Shown here in pieces: positions 51,477-60,629 of a stretch of 64,000 bases of DNA (the first letter of the stretch is position 1; the number at the start of each line of letters is the position of its first letter). The notes beneath the pieces are model-generated. The model ran no database searches. It was not told the origin of the DNA and saw nothing but the letters and a program-made list of their open reading frames with translations. The stretch lies in assembly GCA_023475225.1 (NCBI GenBank), contig JAMCVK010000016.1:58328-122327 (forward strand), read 5' to 3'. A program made the position numbers and the translations under genes. The stretch is from Chloroflexota bacterium (GTDB lineage Bacteria; Chloroflexota; UBA6077; FW602-bin22; JAMCVK01).

Positions 51477-51581
51477 TTAACGAACCTTTACAAGCCTTAA
51501 TGTTAGCTTTTTCTGGCCTAATCTCATTGCCGCTATGAGAAGAACGCCCAAGGCGATGTAACCTGGCATCAAACCTACCAT
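51477..51581 (-). CDS. Very small membrane peptide (34 aa)
   Basis: 34 residues from ATG 51581 with a very strong ribosome-binding site, AAGGAGGATGCT. GLMPGYIALGVLLIAAMRLG is hydrophobic, followed by a basic tail (QKKLTLRLVKVR). It lies between the two-component genes and the cupredoxin, after the terminator at 51687. The strong site and anchor-plus-basic design favour a real peptide. Confidence 0.5.
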   Translation of the reverse strand: MVGLMPGYIALGVLLIAAMRLGQKKLTLRLVKVR

Positions 51582-51686
51582 AGCATCCTCCTTTCCTTCC
51601 TGTCGTCATGCTAAACAACTGGGCTTAAACCAATCTGAGCCCTAGCTGAGAAATAGCTTAGAATTTGAGTGGTTTAGCTCCCTAGC

Positions 51687-51718
51687 AAAAAAGAGGGCCT
51701 CATCCCATGAGGCTCTCT
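51687..51718 (-). terminator. Rho-independent terminator after the sensor kinase gene
   Basis: On the minus strand AGAGAGCCTCAT/ATGAGGCCCTCT with loop GGG, followed by TTTTT (51692-51687). It lies 45 bases after the kinase stop codon and ends the two-component transcript before the copper group. Confidence 0.8.
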
Positions 51719-51762
51719 CCAAAAAGTCCACACGTTTTGAGCGGTATGCCCTCTAGTCAAAG

Positions 51763-53145
51763 CTAGGCTGGCAAAGCGGGTAGTCGCGCTGTAAAGGTAC
51801 TACCCTGGCCGGGCTTGCTCCATACATCTATCTCCCCGCCATGCTCTTCAACTATCCACCTTGCGATTGATAGCCCAAGGCCACTACCGCCGGGATCTCT
51901 GGCTCGTGCTCTATCTGCCCGGTAGAAGCGGTCGAAGATATGAGGCAGGTCTTCTTCCTCAATGCCGATCCCCGTATCTTGCACGCCGAGCACAGCCCAA
52001 TCTCCCTGGCGAGAGAGGGAAATAGACACTCTACCACCGGCGGGCGTATACCGCAGCGCGTTGTCAACAAATATCAAGAGAAGCTGCCTCAACCGGTCAC
52101 GGTCTCCGGAAACCATAATCGGCTCCAGATCGCTGATAGATATTTGCACATCTGAGGTCATGGACAAGGCCTGACGATGCACATCCATTACCAGGACATC
52201 CAGCTCAACCGGCTGGACATCAAGCCTCTGTCCGGCATCGGCCTGGGCAATGGAGAGAAGGTCAGAGACCAGGCGGGAGAGGCGCTCCACCTCTTGGCGG
52301 GCATCGTCGATGGCCCGTGCCTGTTCCTCAGGCGGCATTTGTCCCACGCGCTTTAGCAGATCTAAGTTTCCTCGGATAGTGGTCAGCGGTGCCCTAAGTT
52401 CGTGGGAGGCGTCAGCCACGAAGCGACGCTGGGCAGCATAGGCAGACTCCAGGCTAGCCAACATTTCGTTGAAGGTAACCGATAGCAATCCCACCTCGTC
52501 ACGTGACCCCTTCTCCTCCAGTCGACGACTGAAGCCCTGAGACAGGGCGATGGCCCGGGCCGTCTCGGTAATATCGGAGATTGGCTCGAGAGCCTTCCCC
52601 GCTAGGGCCCAGCCGGTCAGCCCAGCCAGTACCAGAGCGCCAATGCCGCCCCCCACTACAATAACCAGGAGACGATCCAGGGCCTCCTCATACACGGCCG
52701 TGGAAGTGGCCACTTGCACCAGGGCCGTTATTCGGCCATCGGTACTCACTGGCCTGAGATAAATCTTGAGATGGCTCCCCTGGAGTTCACCTTCGTAGGT
52801 AAGAGCCTTGCCCGAACGGGCTTCGGTTAGCGCTTGGACAGAGAGAGGGAGGGACCGTCCTTCCAGGTTAGTAGAGCTACCCATCGTGGCACCCTGGGGG
52901 TCTAGAACCACCACATATACCCCAGGCGACTCGAAGGCATCTAGAGGAGGCAGGATGAACGGCATGCGGCTGGAGCTGGCAATCTCCAGAGCCACCTCTA
53001 TATGTTCCGCCCGGTCCTTTATGCTCCTTTCAGCCATAGTGTTTAGGTGCCGGGCCATCAAGAAGTAAAGCCCTAGTCCAAAGACCAACAGGCTCACCCC
53101 AAGAATGAGGGTATACCAAAGGGCCAGTCGCAAGCGGATGGACAA
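51763..53145 (-). CDS. Sensor histidine kinase
   Basis: 460 residues. Two membrane segments (about 8-32 and 158-180) flank an extracytoplasmic domain of about 125 residues. HAMP domain, then the H-box [19 protein letters not shown] with the phosphorylated His, N-box [12 protein letters not shown], and G-boxes [12 protein letters not shown] and [13 protein letters not shown]. It lies 6 bases after the OmpR-type regulator gene. Its signal is unknown; the copper group downstream makes metal sensing plausible but the terminator shows they are separate transcripts. Confidence 0.93.
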   Translation of the reverse strand: MSIRLRLALWYTLILGVSLLVFGLGLYFLMARHLNTMAERSIKDRAEHIEVALEIASSSRMPFILPPLDAFESPGVYVVVLDPQGATMGSSTNLEGRSLPLSVQALTEARSGKALTYEGELQGSHLKIYLRPVSTDGRITALVQVATSTAVYEEALDRLLVIVVGGGIGALVLAGLTGWALAGKALEPISDITETARAIALSQGFSRRLEEKGSRDEVGLLSVTFNEMLASLESAYAAQRRFVADASHELRAPLTTIRGNLDLLKRVGQMPPEEQARAIDDARQEVERLSRLVSDLLSIAQADAGQRLDVQPVELDVLVMDVHRQALSMTSDVQISISDLEPIMVSGDRDRLRQLLLIFVDNALRYTPAGGRVSISLSRQGDWAVLGVQDTGIGIEEEDLPHIFDRFYRADRARARDPGGSGLGLSIARWIVEEHGGEIDVWSKPGQGSTFTARLPALPA

Positions 53146-53151
53146 GGCAAT

Positions 53152-53826
53152 TCACTCTTCCCGGAGGACATATCCAGCGCCGCGCACGGTGTGAATGAGG
53201 CGTTTTCTCCCTTCAACCTCCAGTTTGTTGCGAAGATACCGGACATAGACCTCCAGCACGTTGGATTCACCCCCGAAATCGTAGCCCCATACTCTTTCCA
53301 TAATGATGTCACGTGTTAGCACCCGCTCAGGGTTACGGAGAAATAGGACCAGCAACTTGTATTCTGTTGTAGAAAATTCGATGACGCGGTCGCCGCGTTT
53401 GGCCTGCCTGCTGGCTGTATCCAGAGTAAGGTCAGAATAGCGCAACACTTCGTGGGCTTCAGGTTCCCGGCGCCGCAGCAGGGCATGCACCCGAGCCAAC
53501 AATTCCTCGAAAGCAAAGGGCTTCACCAGATAGTCATCGGCGCCAGTCTCCAGTCCGACAACCCTGTCAGAGACGGTGTCTTTGGCAGTAAGCATGAGGA
53601 TAGGCACATTTCCCCCAGCCCGCAGTCGACGGCACACCTCCAGGCCATCCATCCCGGGCATCATAATGTCCAGGATGACCACGTCAGGGGGCGTTTCTCG
53701 CGCAATATCCAGGCCTTGTCTCCCCTCATACGCCACGTCAACCACGTACCCCTCATAGGTGAGTCCTCGGCGCAGCAAGTCGGTTATCCGTTTGTCATCA
53801 TCAATAACCAGAACGCGAGCTTTCAC
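53152..53826 (-). CDS. OmpR/PhoB-family response regulator
   Basis: 224 residues. Receiver domain with D10/D11, phosphorylated Asp53 ([13 protein letters not shown]) and Lys near 103 ([13 protein letters not shown]). C-terminal winged helix: [19 protein letters not shown] and [16 protein letters not shown], ending [13 protein letters not shown]. It pairs with the kinase gene 6 bases downstream. A perfect palindrome at 53863-53880 in its leader could be an autoregulatory site. Confidence 0.94.
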   Translation of the reverse strand: MKARVLVIDDDKRITDLLRRGLTYEGYVVDVAYEGRQGLDIARETPPDVVILDIMMPGMDGLEVCRRLRAGGNVPILMLTAKDTVSDRVVGLETGADDYLVKPFAFEELLARVHALLRRREPEAHEVLRYSDLTLDTASRQAKRGDRVIEFSTTEYKLLVLFLRNPERVLTRDIIMERVWGYDFGGESNVLEVYVRYLRNKLEVEGRKRLIHTVRGAGYVLREE

Positions 53827-53862
53827 GGCGTATCCCTTGCTTACAATATTCTAGCCCTTGTT

Positions 53863-53880
53863 CTCACGCGTACGCGTGAG
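53863..53880. promoter_or_regulatory. CG-rich perfect palindrome upstream of the response-regulator gene
   Basis: CTCACGCGTACGCGTGAG reads the same on both strands, 37 bases before the regulator ATG. It holds two ACGCG units. It is followed on the plus strand by GTTTTTG, so it could also be a weak terminator, but a dimeric operator for the regulator is the more likely reading given its position. Confidence 0.5.
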
Positions 53881-53910
53881 GTTTTTGAAAAATTTTTGGG
53901 GTCTGTCATC

Positions 53911-55005
53911 TCAGTCCCGACCCAGGATAGCCTCTAAGCGTCCTATAACCACCTGGGGCTGGATACTCTCCATACATATATGCCTCACCTGTAAGCACTC
54001 ATCGTTAGAGAAGTGGTTCTGCGCACACAGGCAACATTCCTCCTCCGGCAGGACTACCTGTAGATTAGCCGCTTGCGGCGTCCACAACCGCCAGGGGCTG
54101 GCTCCAAATAAAGCCAGGGTGGGCGTGCCCACGGCCGTGGCCATGTGCATAATACCGTTATCAATGGTGACGCAGGCCATCGCCTGCTGTAACGCCCCAG
54201 CTACTTGGGGAAGGGTCATCTTCCCCCGCAGGTCACGCAAGGGGGTGTGCTCCAGCAAGCATCTCTCCTCCAGAACAGAGTGATAAAAGCGCTGTTGCTC
54301 GGAGAGACGAGCGCCCAAAAGCCCCACCTCCAAGCCCTGAGAGTAGCACCAGGAGATCAACTCCCTCCAGTATTCGACCGGCCACATCTTGGCCCGACGG
54401 CGTCCCCCTATGGCGATAAGGATCGGTGGGATGGCGATAGACGGAGCCGCCAGGGGCACCTCCGTCCGCTGGAAGTCGGTCTCTACCCTCGCCAACCGAC
54501 AGAAGACCTCCCCGATGAAGTTAGAGGAGAGAATATCGCTGTAGCGCCTTAAAAAAGAGGGGTCAGCCCAGTTCTCGTCGTAGATGGCCTCGATGCGGCT
54601 CTCAGCGCGAGGCATCTCTCGCCGTAGCTCCGGTTCGTAACAGCCGCCCACTATGTACTTCGCCCCTAACAGGGTGGTGACGAGGCTGCTCACCTTGTGA
54701 GACTCACAGTTGATGGCCAGATCATAAGGACCAGCCGCAGCTTGCCTGCGGCGGATGTAGACGCTCAACCGAGGACAGAGTCCCTCCCGTCCATAAATGG
54801 AGAAGCGCGAATCAATAAGCGGCAAGGCTTCCTCAAGCTCCTTCGTCCGCTCGCCACTGAAATAATCGATCGTACCGCCTGGATACTTCTGGCGCAACCC
54901 CCGCAGCAGAGGGGTGATCACCACGAAGTCCCCGATCGAATCATAGAAAAGGACAGCTATATGTGGCTTAGGCCGTAGCTCCTGGCCGGTGAACCGTTCC
55001 ACCCC
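53911..55005 (-). CDS. Glycosyltransferase family 9 (heptosyltransferase-like)
   Basis: 364 residues from GTG 55005, with GAGGG seven bases upstream. A longer frame reaches GTG 55059 but that would lie inside the promoter. IAVLFYDSIGDFVVITPLL and RGLRQKYPGGTIDYF match GT9; the second half has IGGRRRAKMWPVEYWREL and CVTIDNGIMHMATAVGTPTL, the donor-binding segments. The family transfers heptose-like sugars to lipopolysaccharide in Gram-negatives; in Chloroflexota GT9 proteins more likely decorate other surface glycans. Confidence 0.85.
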   Translation of the reverse strand, partial: GVERFTGQELRPKPHIAVLFYDSIGDFVVITPLLRGLRQKYPGGTIDYFSGERTKELEEALPLIDSRFSIYGREGLCPRLSVYIRRRQAAAGPYDLAINCESHKVSSLVTTLLGAKYIVGGCYEPELRREMPRAESRIEAIYDENWADPSFLRRYSDILSSNFIGEVFCRLARVETDFQRTEVPLAAPSIAIPPILIAIGGRRRAKMWPVEYWRELISWCYSQGLEVGLLGARLSEQQRFYHSVLEERCLLEHTPLRDLRGKMTLPQVAGALQQAMACVTIDNGIMHMATAVGTPTLALFGASPWRLWTPQAANLQVVLPEEECCLCAQNHFSNDECLQVRHICMESIQPQVVIGRLEAILGRD

Positions 55006-55042
55006 ATACCCTCGCTCATGCCGACAGCGGTTTTGAGGGAAG

Positions 55043-55070
55043 ATTAACAGGTGTTCCACCTACTTGTCAA
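55043..55070 (-). promoter_or_regulatory. Promoter of the GT9 gene
   Basis: Minus strand TTGACA (55070-55065), 16-base spacer, GTTAAT (55048-55043). The start would fall near 55036, supporting the internal GTG 55005. Confidence 0.45.
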
Positions 55071-55072
55071 AG

Positions 55073-55101
55073 TTGAGCCTCACTTAAGTAAGATGTATAC
55101 T
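55073..55101 (+). promoter_or_regulatory. Promoter of the URO-D-family gene
   Basis: TTGAGC (55073-55078), 17-base spacer, TATACT (55096-55101), back to back with the GT9 promoter. A short hairpin (CAGGGG/CCCCTG, 55127-55143) lies in the leader before AAAGGAGCGC and the ATG at 55180. Confidence 0.55.
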
Positions 55102-55179
55102 AGCCCTAAAACATGTCCGGCGAAGCCAGGGGCAAAACCCCTGTAATGAACCCTCACCACAGACTTAAAGGAGCGCTTT

Positions 55180-56172
55180 ATGAATAAAATTGAGCGAGTG
55201 TTAGCTGCTCTTCAAGGAAATCTGCCGGATCGTGTGCCCCTGAGCATCTGGGGACACGACTACCAGCGCGAATGGTCGGCCGCAGACCTGGCCACGGCCA
55301 CCCTAGAGCGCTATTGGAAATACAACCTGGATTTCATTAAGGTCAACCCCAGGGCTACCTACTACGCCGAGGCTTGGGGCAATCAGTACATTCCCTCTGC
55401 AGATCCCCACAAAGGGCCCGAATGTCTCACCACAGCGGTGAAGAACAGTGCTGATTGGGATAAGCTTACGGTCCTTGATCCCACCGAGGGGGTGCTAAAC
55501 GAGCACTTGCAAGCCCTGCAGCTGATAAGAGACAAGCTGAAAGACGAAGCCTTCTTCATTCAAACCGTCTTCTCACCCCTCTCCGTGACCAAATACCTGG
55601 TCGGGAATAGTCCTGAGGTGATCCTCGCCCACATGAAGGAGAATCCACAGAATCTTCATCACGCCCTTTCCGTCATCGCCAAGACTCTCGCCGCTTACGC
55701 TCAGCTCTGTCTGGAGTGCGGCGCAGCTGGCATCTTCTTCGCCACCACCGGTTGGGCCAGCTACGACCTGCTCAGCGAAGAGCAGTATCGTGAGTTTGGG
55801 CGGCCATACGATCTGATCGTCCTGAAGGCGATCCAGGACAAGGGTGTCTTCAACGTCCTGCATAACTGTGGTCGCAACATCATGTTTGATCTCCTGGCCG
55901 ATTATCCGGTACAGGCCATCAGTTGGGCCGCCACCCTAGCGGAGAATCCCAGCCTGGCTGATGGACTGCGGCGGATGACTAAGGCAGCCATGGGGGGCAT
56001 CGCTGAGAAGATCACTTTGAAAGACGGCTTGCCAGAGGTAGTGAAACAGGAGGCACGTCAGGCCATCGAACAAACCGCTGGACGCCGCTTCCTGCTGGCT
56101 CCAGGCTGCTCAGTGCCCACCCAAACGCCAGAAGTCAACCTTTGGGCCATGCGCCGGGCCGTTGAGGATTGA
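55180..56172 (+). CDS. Uroporphyrinogen decarboxylase-family protein (possible cobalamin-type methyltransferase)
   Basis: 330 residues with a URO-D TIM barrel. NKIERVLAALQGNLPDRVPL is the typical start. Later VLHNCGRN (about 225-232) and LAPGCSVPTQTPEVNL (about 306-321) give His, Cys and Cys as in the zinc site of MtaA/CmuA-type methyltransferases, while the PR-NR residues of true HemE are not obvious. It therefore could move methyl groups between a corrinoid protein and a thiol, or be an uncharacterised URO-D-like enzyme. No heme genes or corrinoid protein are adjacent. It converges with the his operon, 2 bases apart. Confidence 0.8.
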   Translation: MNKIERVLAALQGNLPDRVPLSIWGHDYQREWSAADLATATLERYWKYNLDFIKVNPRATYYAEAWGNQYIPSADPHKGPECLTTAVKNSADWDKLTVLDPTEGVLNEHLQALQLIRDKLKDEAFFIQTVFSPLSVTKYLVGNSPEVILAHMKENPQNLHHALSVIAKTLAAYAQLCLECGAAGIFFATTGWASYDLLSEEQYREFGRPYDLIVLKAIQDKGVFNVLHNCGRNIMFDLLADYPVQAISWAATLAENPSLADGLRRMTKAAMGGIAEKITLKDGLPEVVKQEARQAIEQTAGRRFLLAPGCSVPTQTPEVNLWAMRRAVED

Positions 56173-56174
56173 AC

Positions 56175-56465
56175 CTAGGACTTCATCCGGCGTCGCAGTT
56201 CGCTTGAGACCTCAGCTAGGGTGAGATCGTGGTAGGCCATGGCCACAAGCAGGTGATAGACGAGATCGGCCATCTCGGCAATGACCCTTTCCTTGCCATC
56301 ACTCTTGGCCGCCAGGATGAACTCGATCGTCTCCTCTCCAACCTTCTGCAGGATGCGGTCCTGTCCCTCGCTTAAAAGACGATTCGTATAGGAATCCGGC
56401 CGCGGATTCCTCTTTCTATCCATGATTACGTCGTAGACCTGCTCGATGATACTCCCTTCCCTCAC
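56175..56465 (-). CDS. hisE: Phosphoribosyl-ATP pyrophosphatase
   Basis: 96 residues, second step of histidine synthesis. NRLLSEGQDRILQKVGEETI and EMADLVYHLLVAMAYHDLTL hold the Glu/Asp metal residues. It is the last gene of the operon and separate from hisI, 2 bases downstream of it. Confidence 0.95.
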   Translation of the reverse strand: MREGSIIEQVYDVIMDRKRNPRPDSYTNRLLSEGQDRILQKVGEETIEFILAAKSDGKERVIAEMADLVYHLLVAMAYHDLTLAEVSSELRRRMKS

Positions 56466-56467
56466 CC

Positions 56468-56815
56468 TTATTCTCCTGGACCATAGGCTCGCCTATAGAA
56501 GCAGCTCACCTCACCGGTGTGACAGGTCGGCCCTTCTGGATGCACCTTCAGCAACAGGGCATCAGCATCACAGTCAACCCAAATCTCTTGCAGATGCAAA
56601 AAGTGGCCGCTGGTCTCGCCCTTCAGCCAAAGACGGCGCCGCCGACGACTCCAGAAGTGCACTCTACCAGTTTCAAGCGTCCTCTCCAGGGCGTCACGAT
56701 CCACGTAGCCCAGCATAAGCACCTGGCCGGAGGCGGCATCCTGGACGACGGCTGGCAGCAAGGCGTGCTTATCCCAGCGGAGTTGATCGATCCATGACGT
56801 TGTCGGGGTAGTCAT
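56468..56815 (-). CDS. hisI: Phosphoribosyl-AMP cyclohydrolase
   Basis: 115 residues from ATG 56815, 2 bases after the hisF stop. LMLGYVDRDALERTLETGRV, HFWSRRRRRLWLKGETSGH, and WVDCDADALLLKV with GPTCHTGEVSCF (zinc and Mg residues) are all present. The frame extends upstream within hisF but without homology. Third step of the pathway. Confidence 0.95.
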   Translation of the reverse strand: MTTPTTSWIDQLRWDKHALLPAVVQDAASGQVLMLGYVDRDALERTLETGRVHFWSRRRRRLWLKGETSGHFLHLQEIWVDCDADALLLKVHPEGPTCHTGEVSCFYRRAYGPGE

Positions 56816-56817
56816 TG

Positions 56818-57603
56818 CTACTGCCTCACCGGCACGCCCTTGGCGACCAGATACTCTTTCACCTGTCCGATGGCCAACTGTCGGTAGTGGAAAAGGGAAG
56901 CGGCCAGGGCAGCATCGGCCTTTCCCTCTGTAAACACAGCGTAGAAATGCTCCAGGCATCCTGCTCCTCCCGAGGCAATAACTGGTATACGCACAGTCTC
57001 GGCCACGGCCCGAGTGAGTTCCAGGTCGTAGCCATCCTGGGTGCCATCTCTATCCATGCTGGTGAGGAGAATTTCACCAGCCCCCAACTCTTCCCCCCGC
57101 CGTGCCCAATCCACCGCCTCCAGATTCGTGGGCCTCCGCCCACCATGGGTATAGACACGCCAGCGAGGCAGGCACACAGGCGCTCCGGACTTCTCCTCCC
57201 GCATGCGCCTGGCATCAATGGCCAGAACGAGGCACTGGCTGCCAAATCTGTCGGCCGCTTCAGTCAGAAAGCGGGGGTTCTCCACCGCAGCCGTATTGAT
57301 GGAAACCTTATCTGCTCCTGCGTTGAGGATGGCCCGGATATCCTCGAGGGTGCGCACGCCCCCACCAACAGTGAAGGGGACAAATATAGCCTCGGCCGTA
57401 CGGCGCACCGTCTCCAGCATGATATCCCTGCGTTCATACGAGGCAGTAATATCGAGGAAAATGATCTCGTCAGCCCCCTCGTGATCGTAGACGACCGCAT
57501 TCTCTACTGGATCGCCAGCATCGCGCAGGCTGACAAAATTAACCCCCTTGACTACCCTCCCTGCATCTACATCCAGACAGGGGATGATCCGTTTAGCCAA
57601 CAC
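56818..57603 (-). CDS. hisF: Imidazole glycerol phosphate synthase, cyclase subunit
   Basis: 261 residues, TIM barrel. [20 protein letters not shown] holds catalytic Asp11; [15 protein letters not shown] and [17 protein letters not shown] are the phosphate sites; ASDMDRDGT-type motif reads [13 protein letters not shown]. It works with HisH. It overlaps the end of hisA by 11 bases. Confidence 0.96.
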   Translation of the reverse strand: MLAKRIIPCLDVDAGRVVKGVNFVSLRDAGDPVENAVVYDHEGADEIIFLDITASYERRDIMLETVRRTAEAIFVPFTVGGGVRTLEDIRAILNAGADKVSINTAAVENPRFLTEAADRFGSQCLVLAIDARRMREEKSGAPVCLPRWRVYTHGGRRPTNLEAVDWARRGEELGAGEILLTSMDRDGTQDGYDLELTRAVAETVRIPVIASGGAGCLEHFYAVFTEGKADAALAASLFHYRQLAIGQVKEYLVAKGVPVRQ

Positions 57604-58315
57604 TTTCTATCGCCTCTTTTAATTTGATGGCTCCAGTATAGAGGGCCAGACCAACGATAGCTCCCTCCAGCCCATAGGGCTCTAATTCCTTTAGACAGAG
57701 CAGGTCATCAAGAGAAGCGATACCGCCGGAAGCGATCAGGCGCAGACCCGTTCGTTCCAGCATATTCTTGATCCCTACGTGATCCACGCCAGAGAGCGTT
57801 CCATCGCGGGTGATGTTCGTGTAGATCACCCTCGTAAGCCCCCATTGTCGCAGGGACCAGGCCAGTTCGATCGCCTCAACAGCCGTATCCTCCTGCCAAC
57901 CCTGGATGGCCACGCGGTCATTCTTCACATCCAGGCCGACAGTGATGCTTTCCCCATACCTGGCTATGGCTTGGGCCACCAAGGCCGTATCAGTGACCGC
58001 TGCCGTTCCTAGGACGACGCGCCGTACACCTAGGGAAAGGACAGCTTCGACTGCAGTCAGGCTCCGCACCCCGCCCCCAAACTGGATCGGCACACCTATC
58101 TCCCTGGCCATATGTTCCACCACTGTTAGGTTAGATGATTCTTCGCCGAAGGCCCCATCAAGATCAACTACGTGCAACCATCGAGCACCCTCGTCCGCCC
58201 ACTTTCTAGCCACGGCCAAGGGATCATCCGAGAAGACGGTCATCTCTGTCGCCTGTCCTTGTCTCAGGCGTACGCAACATCCCTGTCTTAGGTCTATGGC
58301 CGGTATAACGAGCAA
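57593..58315 (-). CDS. hisA: Phosphoribosylformimino-5-aminoimidazole carboxamide ribotide isomerase
   Basis: 240 residues from TTG 58315, with AAAGGAGGGTCAGC upstream inside his[19 protein letters not shown] carries catalytic Asp8; [19 protein letters not shown] and [16 protein letters not shown] are phosphate sites; [11 protein letters not shown] is the second catalytic Asp motif. It overlaps hisH by 22 bases. Confidence 0.96.
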   Translation of the reverse strand: MLVIPAIDLRQGCCVRLRQGQATEMTVFSDDPLAVARKWADEGARWLHVVDLDGAFGEESSNLTVVEHMAREIGVPIQFGGGVRSLTAVEAVLSLGVRRVVLGTAAVTDTALVAQAIARYGESITVGLDVKNDRVAIQGWQEDTAVEAIELAWSLRQWGLTRVIYTNITRDGTLSGVDHVGIKNMLERTGLRLIASGGIASLDDLLCLKELEPYGLEGAIVGLALYTGAIKLKEAIESVG

Positions 58316-58944
58316 GCTGACCCTCCTTTCACAATGAGATGGCTGGCGAGGGAGACAAAGTTATGCAGAATGGTCAACCCGGCCTGCTGACTCTTCTCCG
58401 GATGGAACTGGACGCCGAAGATGTTAGCCCTGGCCACAACGGAGACGAAGCGCTCACCATATTCGGTCATCGCCACAACCACCGACGCATCTGCCGGAAC
58501 AACGTAATATGAGTGAACGAAGTACACGAAGGTCCCATTAGCCAGTCCGTTTAATAGAGGTGATTGACGCTCGATCCGCAACTCATTCCAACCGATATGC
58601 GGCACCTTCAGTCCGATGGGAAATCGCTTCACCTCACCTTCCAGCAATCCTAGACCGCGATAAACCCCCCGCTCCTCGCTTTCCCCGAAGAGTAATTGCA
58701 TCCCCAGGCAGATGCCCAAGAGTGGTCGTCCCCTTTCCACTACAGCACAGATCGGCTCCACCAATCCCAACCGCTTGATGTTTTCCATTCCCTCCCCAAA
58801 GGCCCCCACTCCGGGGAGGATGAAAGCCTCGGCCGTCAGGATGTCCTGGGCACGGCTGGTGATGAAGGGCTGGCCACCAACACAAGTAAGCGCCTTCTCG
58901 ACGCTCCTGAGATTGCCCATCCCATAATCAATGATGGCGATCAT
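58294..58944 (-). CDS. hisH: Imidazole glycerol phosphate synthase, glutaminase subunit
   Basis: 216 residues, class I glutamine amidotransferase. FILPGVGAFGEGM, nucleophile Cys in LGICLGMQLLFG, and His-Glu in FGVQFHPEKSQQAG form the triad. It overlaps hisB by 4 bases. The C-terminal tail ([11 protein letters not shown]) overlaps the hisA ribosome-binding site. Confidence 0.96.
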   Translation of the reverse strand: MIAIIDYGMGNLRSVEKALTCVGGQPFITSRAQDILTAEAFILPGVGAFGEGMENIKRLGLVEPICAVVERGRPLLGICLGMQLLFGESEERGVYRGLGLLEGEVKRFPIGLKVPHIGWNELRIERQSPLLNGLANGTFVYFVHSYYVVPADASVVVAMTEYGERFVSVVARANIFGVQFHPEKSQQAGLTILHNFVSLASHLIVKGGSACSLYRP

Positions 58945-59537
58945 CCGATAGTCCCTTTTGTTGAAGGAACGCCCTGTACGCGTCGCTCAATAGTGCTAGC
59001 CTGACTCAAGGCCTGCCCAAAGCCCTTGAAAATGGCTTCAGCACTATGGTGGGCGTTTCCGCCCTGGAGTGACCTGATGTGTAGAGTAAGATCCGCATTA
59101 GAGACGAGGGTATCAAAGAACTCCCGCACCAGATCCGTCTCAAAAGTTCCTATCCGCTCCGCCTGGAAGTCAACATCGAAAGATAGATGGCGTCGCCCAC
59201 CGAGGTCCATGGCTACCAGGATCAGGCATTCCATCATCGGCACGATGGCCGCCCCATAACGGGCAATCTGCCACTCTCGCCCGACGGCCTCTTTAATGGC
59301 TCGCCCCAGGCAAATGCCCACATCTTCAACAGTGTGGTGATCATTCACGGCCAGGTCTCCCTTGGCCTCAACGCTCAAGTCGAAAAGGCCGTGTTTAGCG
59401 AACTGGGCCAGCATATGATTGAGAAATGGTACCCCTGTCTCAACCTGATATGATCCCTTCCCATCAAGCTCAATCTCCACCTTAACGGTGGTCTCTGTCG
59501 TCTTCCGTTCCAATTGGCCAGTGCGCATAACCATCAC
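58941..59537 (-). CDS. hisB: Imidazoleglycerol-phosphate dehydratase
   Basis: 198 residues, single-function dehydratase without the N-terminal phosphatase of enteric HisB. VNDHHTVEDVGICLG and GGNAHHSAEAIFKGFGQAL hold the two manganese HHxxE sites. It overlaps hisC and hisH by 4 bases each. Confidence 0.96.
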   Translation of the reverse strand: MMVMRTGQLERKTTETTVKVEIELDGKGSYQVETGVPFLNHMLAQFAKHGLFDLSVEAKGDLAVNDHHTVEDVGICLGRAIKEAVGREWQIARYGAAIVPMMECLILVAMDLGGRRHLSFDVDFQAERIGTFETDLVREFFDTLVSNADLTLHIRSLQGGNAHHSAEAIFKGFGQALSQASTIERRVQGVPSTKGTIG

Positions 59538-60610
59538 TCCTTCGCCATTATTTCGGACAAGACAGCCACCAGGGTCTCGTTCTCCTCCTGGCTACCAACA
59601 CTGATCCGCAGACAGTCGTGCAGTTGGGGCTCGGCACTCACATCACGCACTAAAATACCCGCTTCGGCCAAATCAGCAAAGACTTGCTTGACCGGTTTGG
59701 CCAAGCGACAGAGGATGAAATTGGTGCTGGAGGGGAGCGGGTGAACCCCATCGATTGCCCTCAGTCTGTCATATAACTGGTTCCTCAGTTGGCAAATCTG
59801 CTTGACCCGCTCGTGCAGCAGATGCACATGCTCGATAGCCACCAGGGCCGCTTCCTGGGAGAAGATATTTAAACTGTAGGGAAGCTTGGCCTTGCCCATC
59901 TCCACCACCAGGGCCGGGTTGCCCAGAAGATAGCCAACCCGTAGCCCAGCCATGCTCATGGCCTTAGAAAAGGTACGCAGGATAACAACGTTGCCGTGGC
60001 GATCGAGGAGGTGACGAAGGTTCTGTTCGGCGAACTCGTGATAGGCCTCATCGAGAACGACCAGCGCCCGGCTCCCCTCAATGATGCGGACGATCTCTTC
60101 CTCTCTATAGGCTGAACCCGTCGGGTTGTTCGGCGTACACAGTACGATCATCTTCGGCTTATACTCCTCAGCCATTCTCATAAGTTCGTCCGTAGGCAGG
60201 GCGAAGCCTTCTCCAGCCAAAGGTATCTCTATCACCTGTGCCCCCAGTACTGTTCCGAGCAGCTTATAGAGAGGAAAGGTCGGCACGGGGATGAGCACCC
60301 GATCATCCCGCCCCACCATCGTCATAAAGGTCAGTTGCAACAACTCATTGGAACCATTGCCCACAAGGACCCCCTCAGCTGGCATCCCCGCGTATCTGGC
60401 TAGTGCTTGCGTTATCTCCGCGACAAAGAAGTCTGGATAGCGCGACCACGGCCGATTTTGCACTCGACGCCAAACCTCTTCTTTCAGTTTCGAGGGGAAA
60501 TCGAAGGAATTCTCATTCTGATTCAGCTTGATCTGACAGGTGTGATGGCGCAGGGTATAGGGACGAACCCCCCTGACCTCTGGCCTCACCAAATCAAGGA
60601 TATCCATCAC
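59534..60610 (-). CDS. hisC: Histidinol-phosphate aminotransferase
   Basis: 358 residues, class I/II PLP aminotransferase. LVGNGSNELLQLTFM, CTPNNPTGSAY, LDEAYHEFAEQ, and the PLP Lys in LRTFSKAMSMAGLRVGYLLG are seen. Two adjacent Met codons leave the start uncertain by one residue. 19 bases after hisD. Confidence 0.96.
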   Translation of the reverse strand: MMDILDLVRPEVRGVRPYTLRHHTCQIKLNQNENSFDFPSKLKEEVWRRVQNRPWSRYPDFFVAEITQALARYAGMPAEGVLVGNGSNELLQLTFMTMVGRDDRVLIPVPTFPLYKLLGTVLGAQVIEIPLAGEGFALPTDELMRMAEEYKPKMIVLCTPNNPTGSAYREEEIVRIIEGSRALVVLDEAYHEFAEQNLRHLLDRHGNVVILRTFSKAMSMAGLRVGYLLGNPALVVEMGKAKLPYSLNIFSQEAALVAIEHVHLLHERVKQICQLRNQLYDRLRAIDGVHPLPSSTNFILCRLAKPVKQVFADLAEAGILVRDVSAEPQLHDCLRISVGSQEENETLVAVLSEIMAKE

Positions 60611-60629
60611 CTTTTATCTCCCTAGATTT

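Noticed and set aside
51384..51618. Upstream extension of the cupredoxin frame by 78 residues
   Set aside because: The extension is basic and Gly/Ser-rich without family likeness, and overlaps a better small frame; the ATG at 51384 has its own ribosome-binding site.
55127..55143. Cobalamin riboswitch before the URO-D-family gene
   Set aside because: Only a short CAGGGG/CCCCTG hairpin is present; the leader is too short and lacks the conserved B12-box.
56815..57627. 270-residue open frame opposite hisF
   Set aside because: Shadow; hisF on the minus strand has all family motifs and fits the operon.
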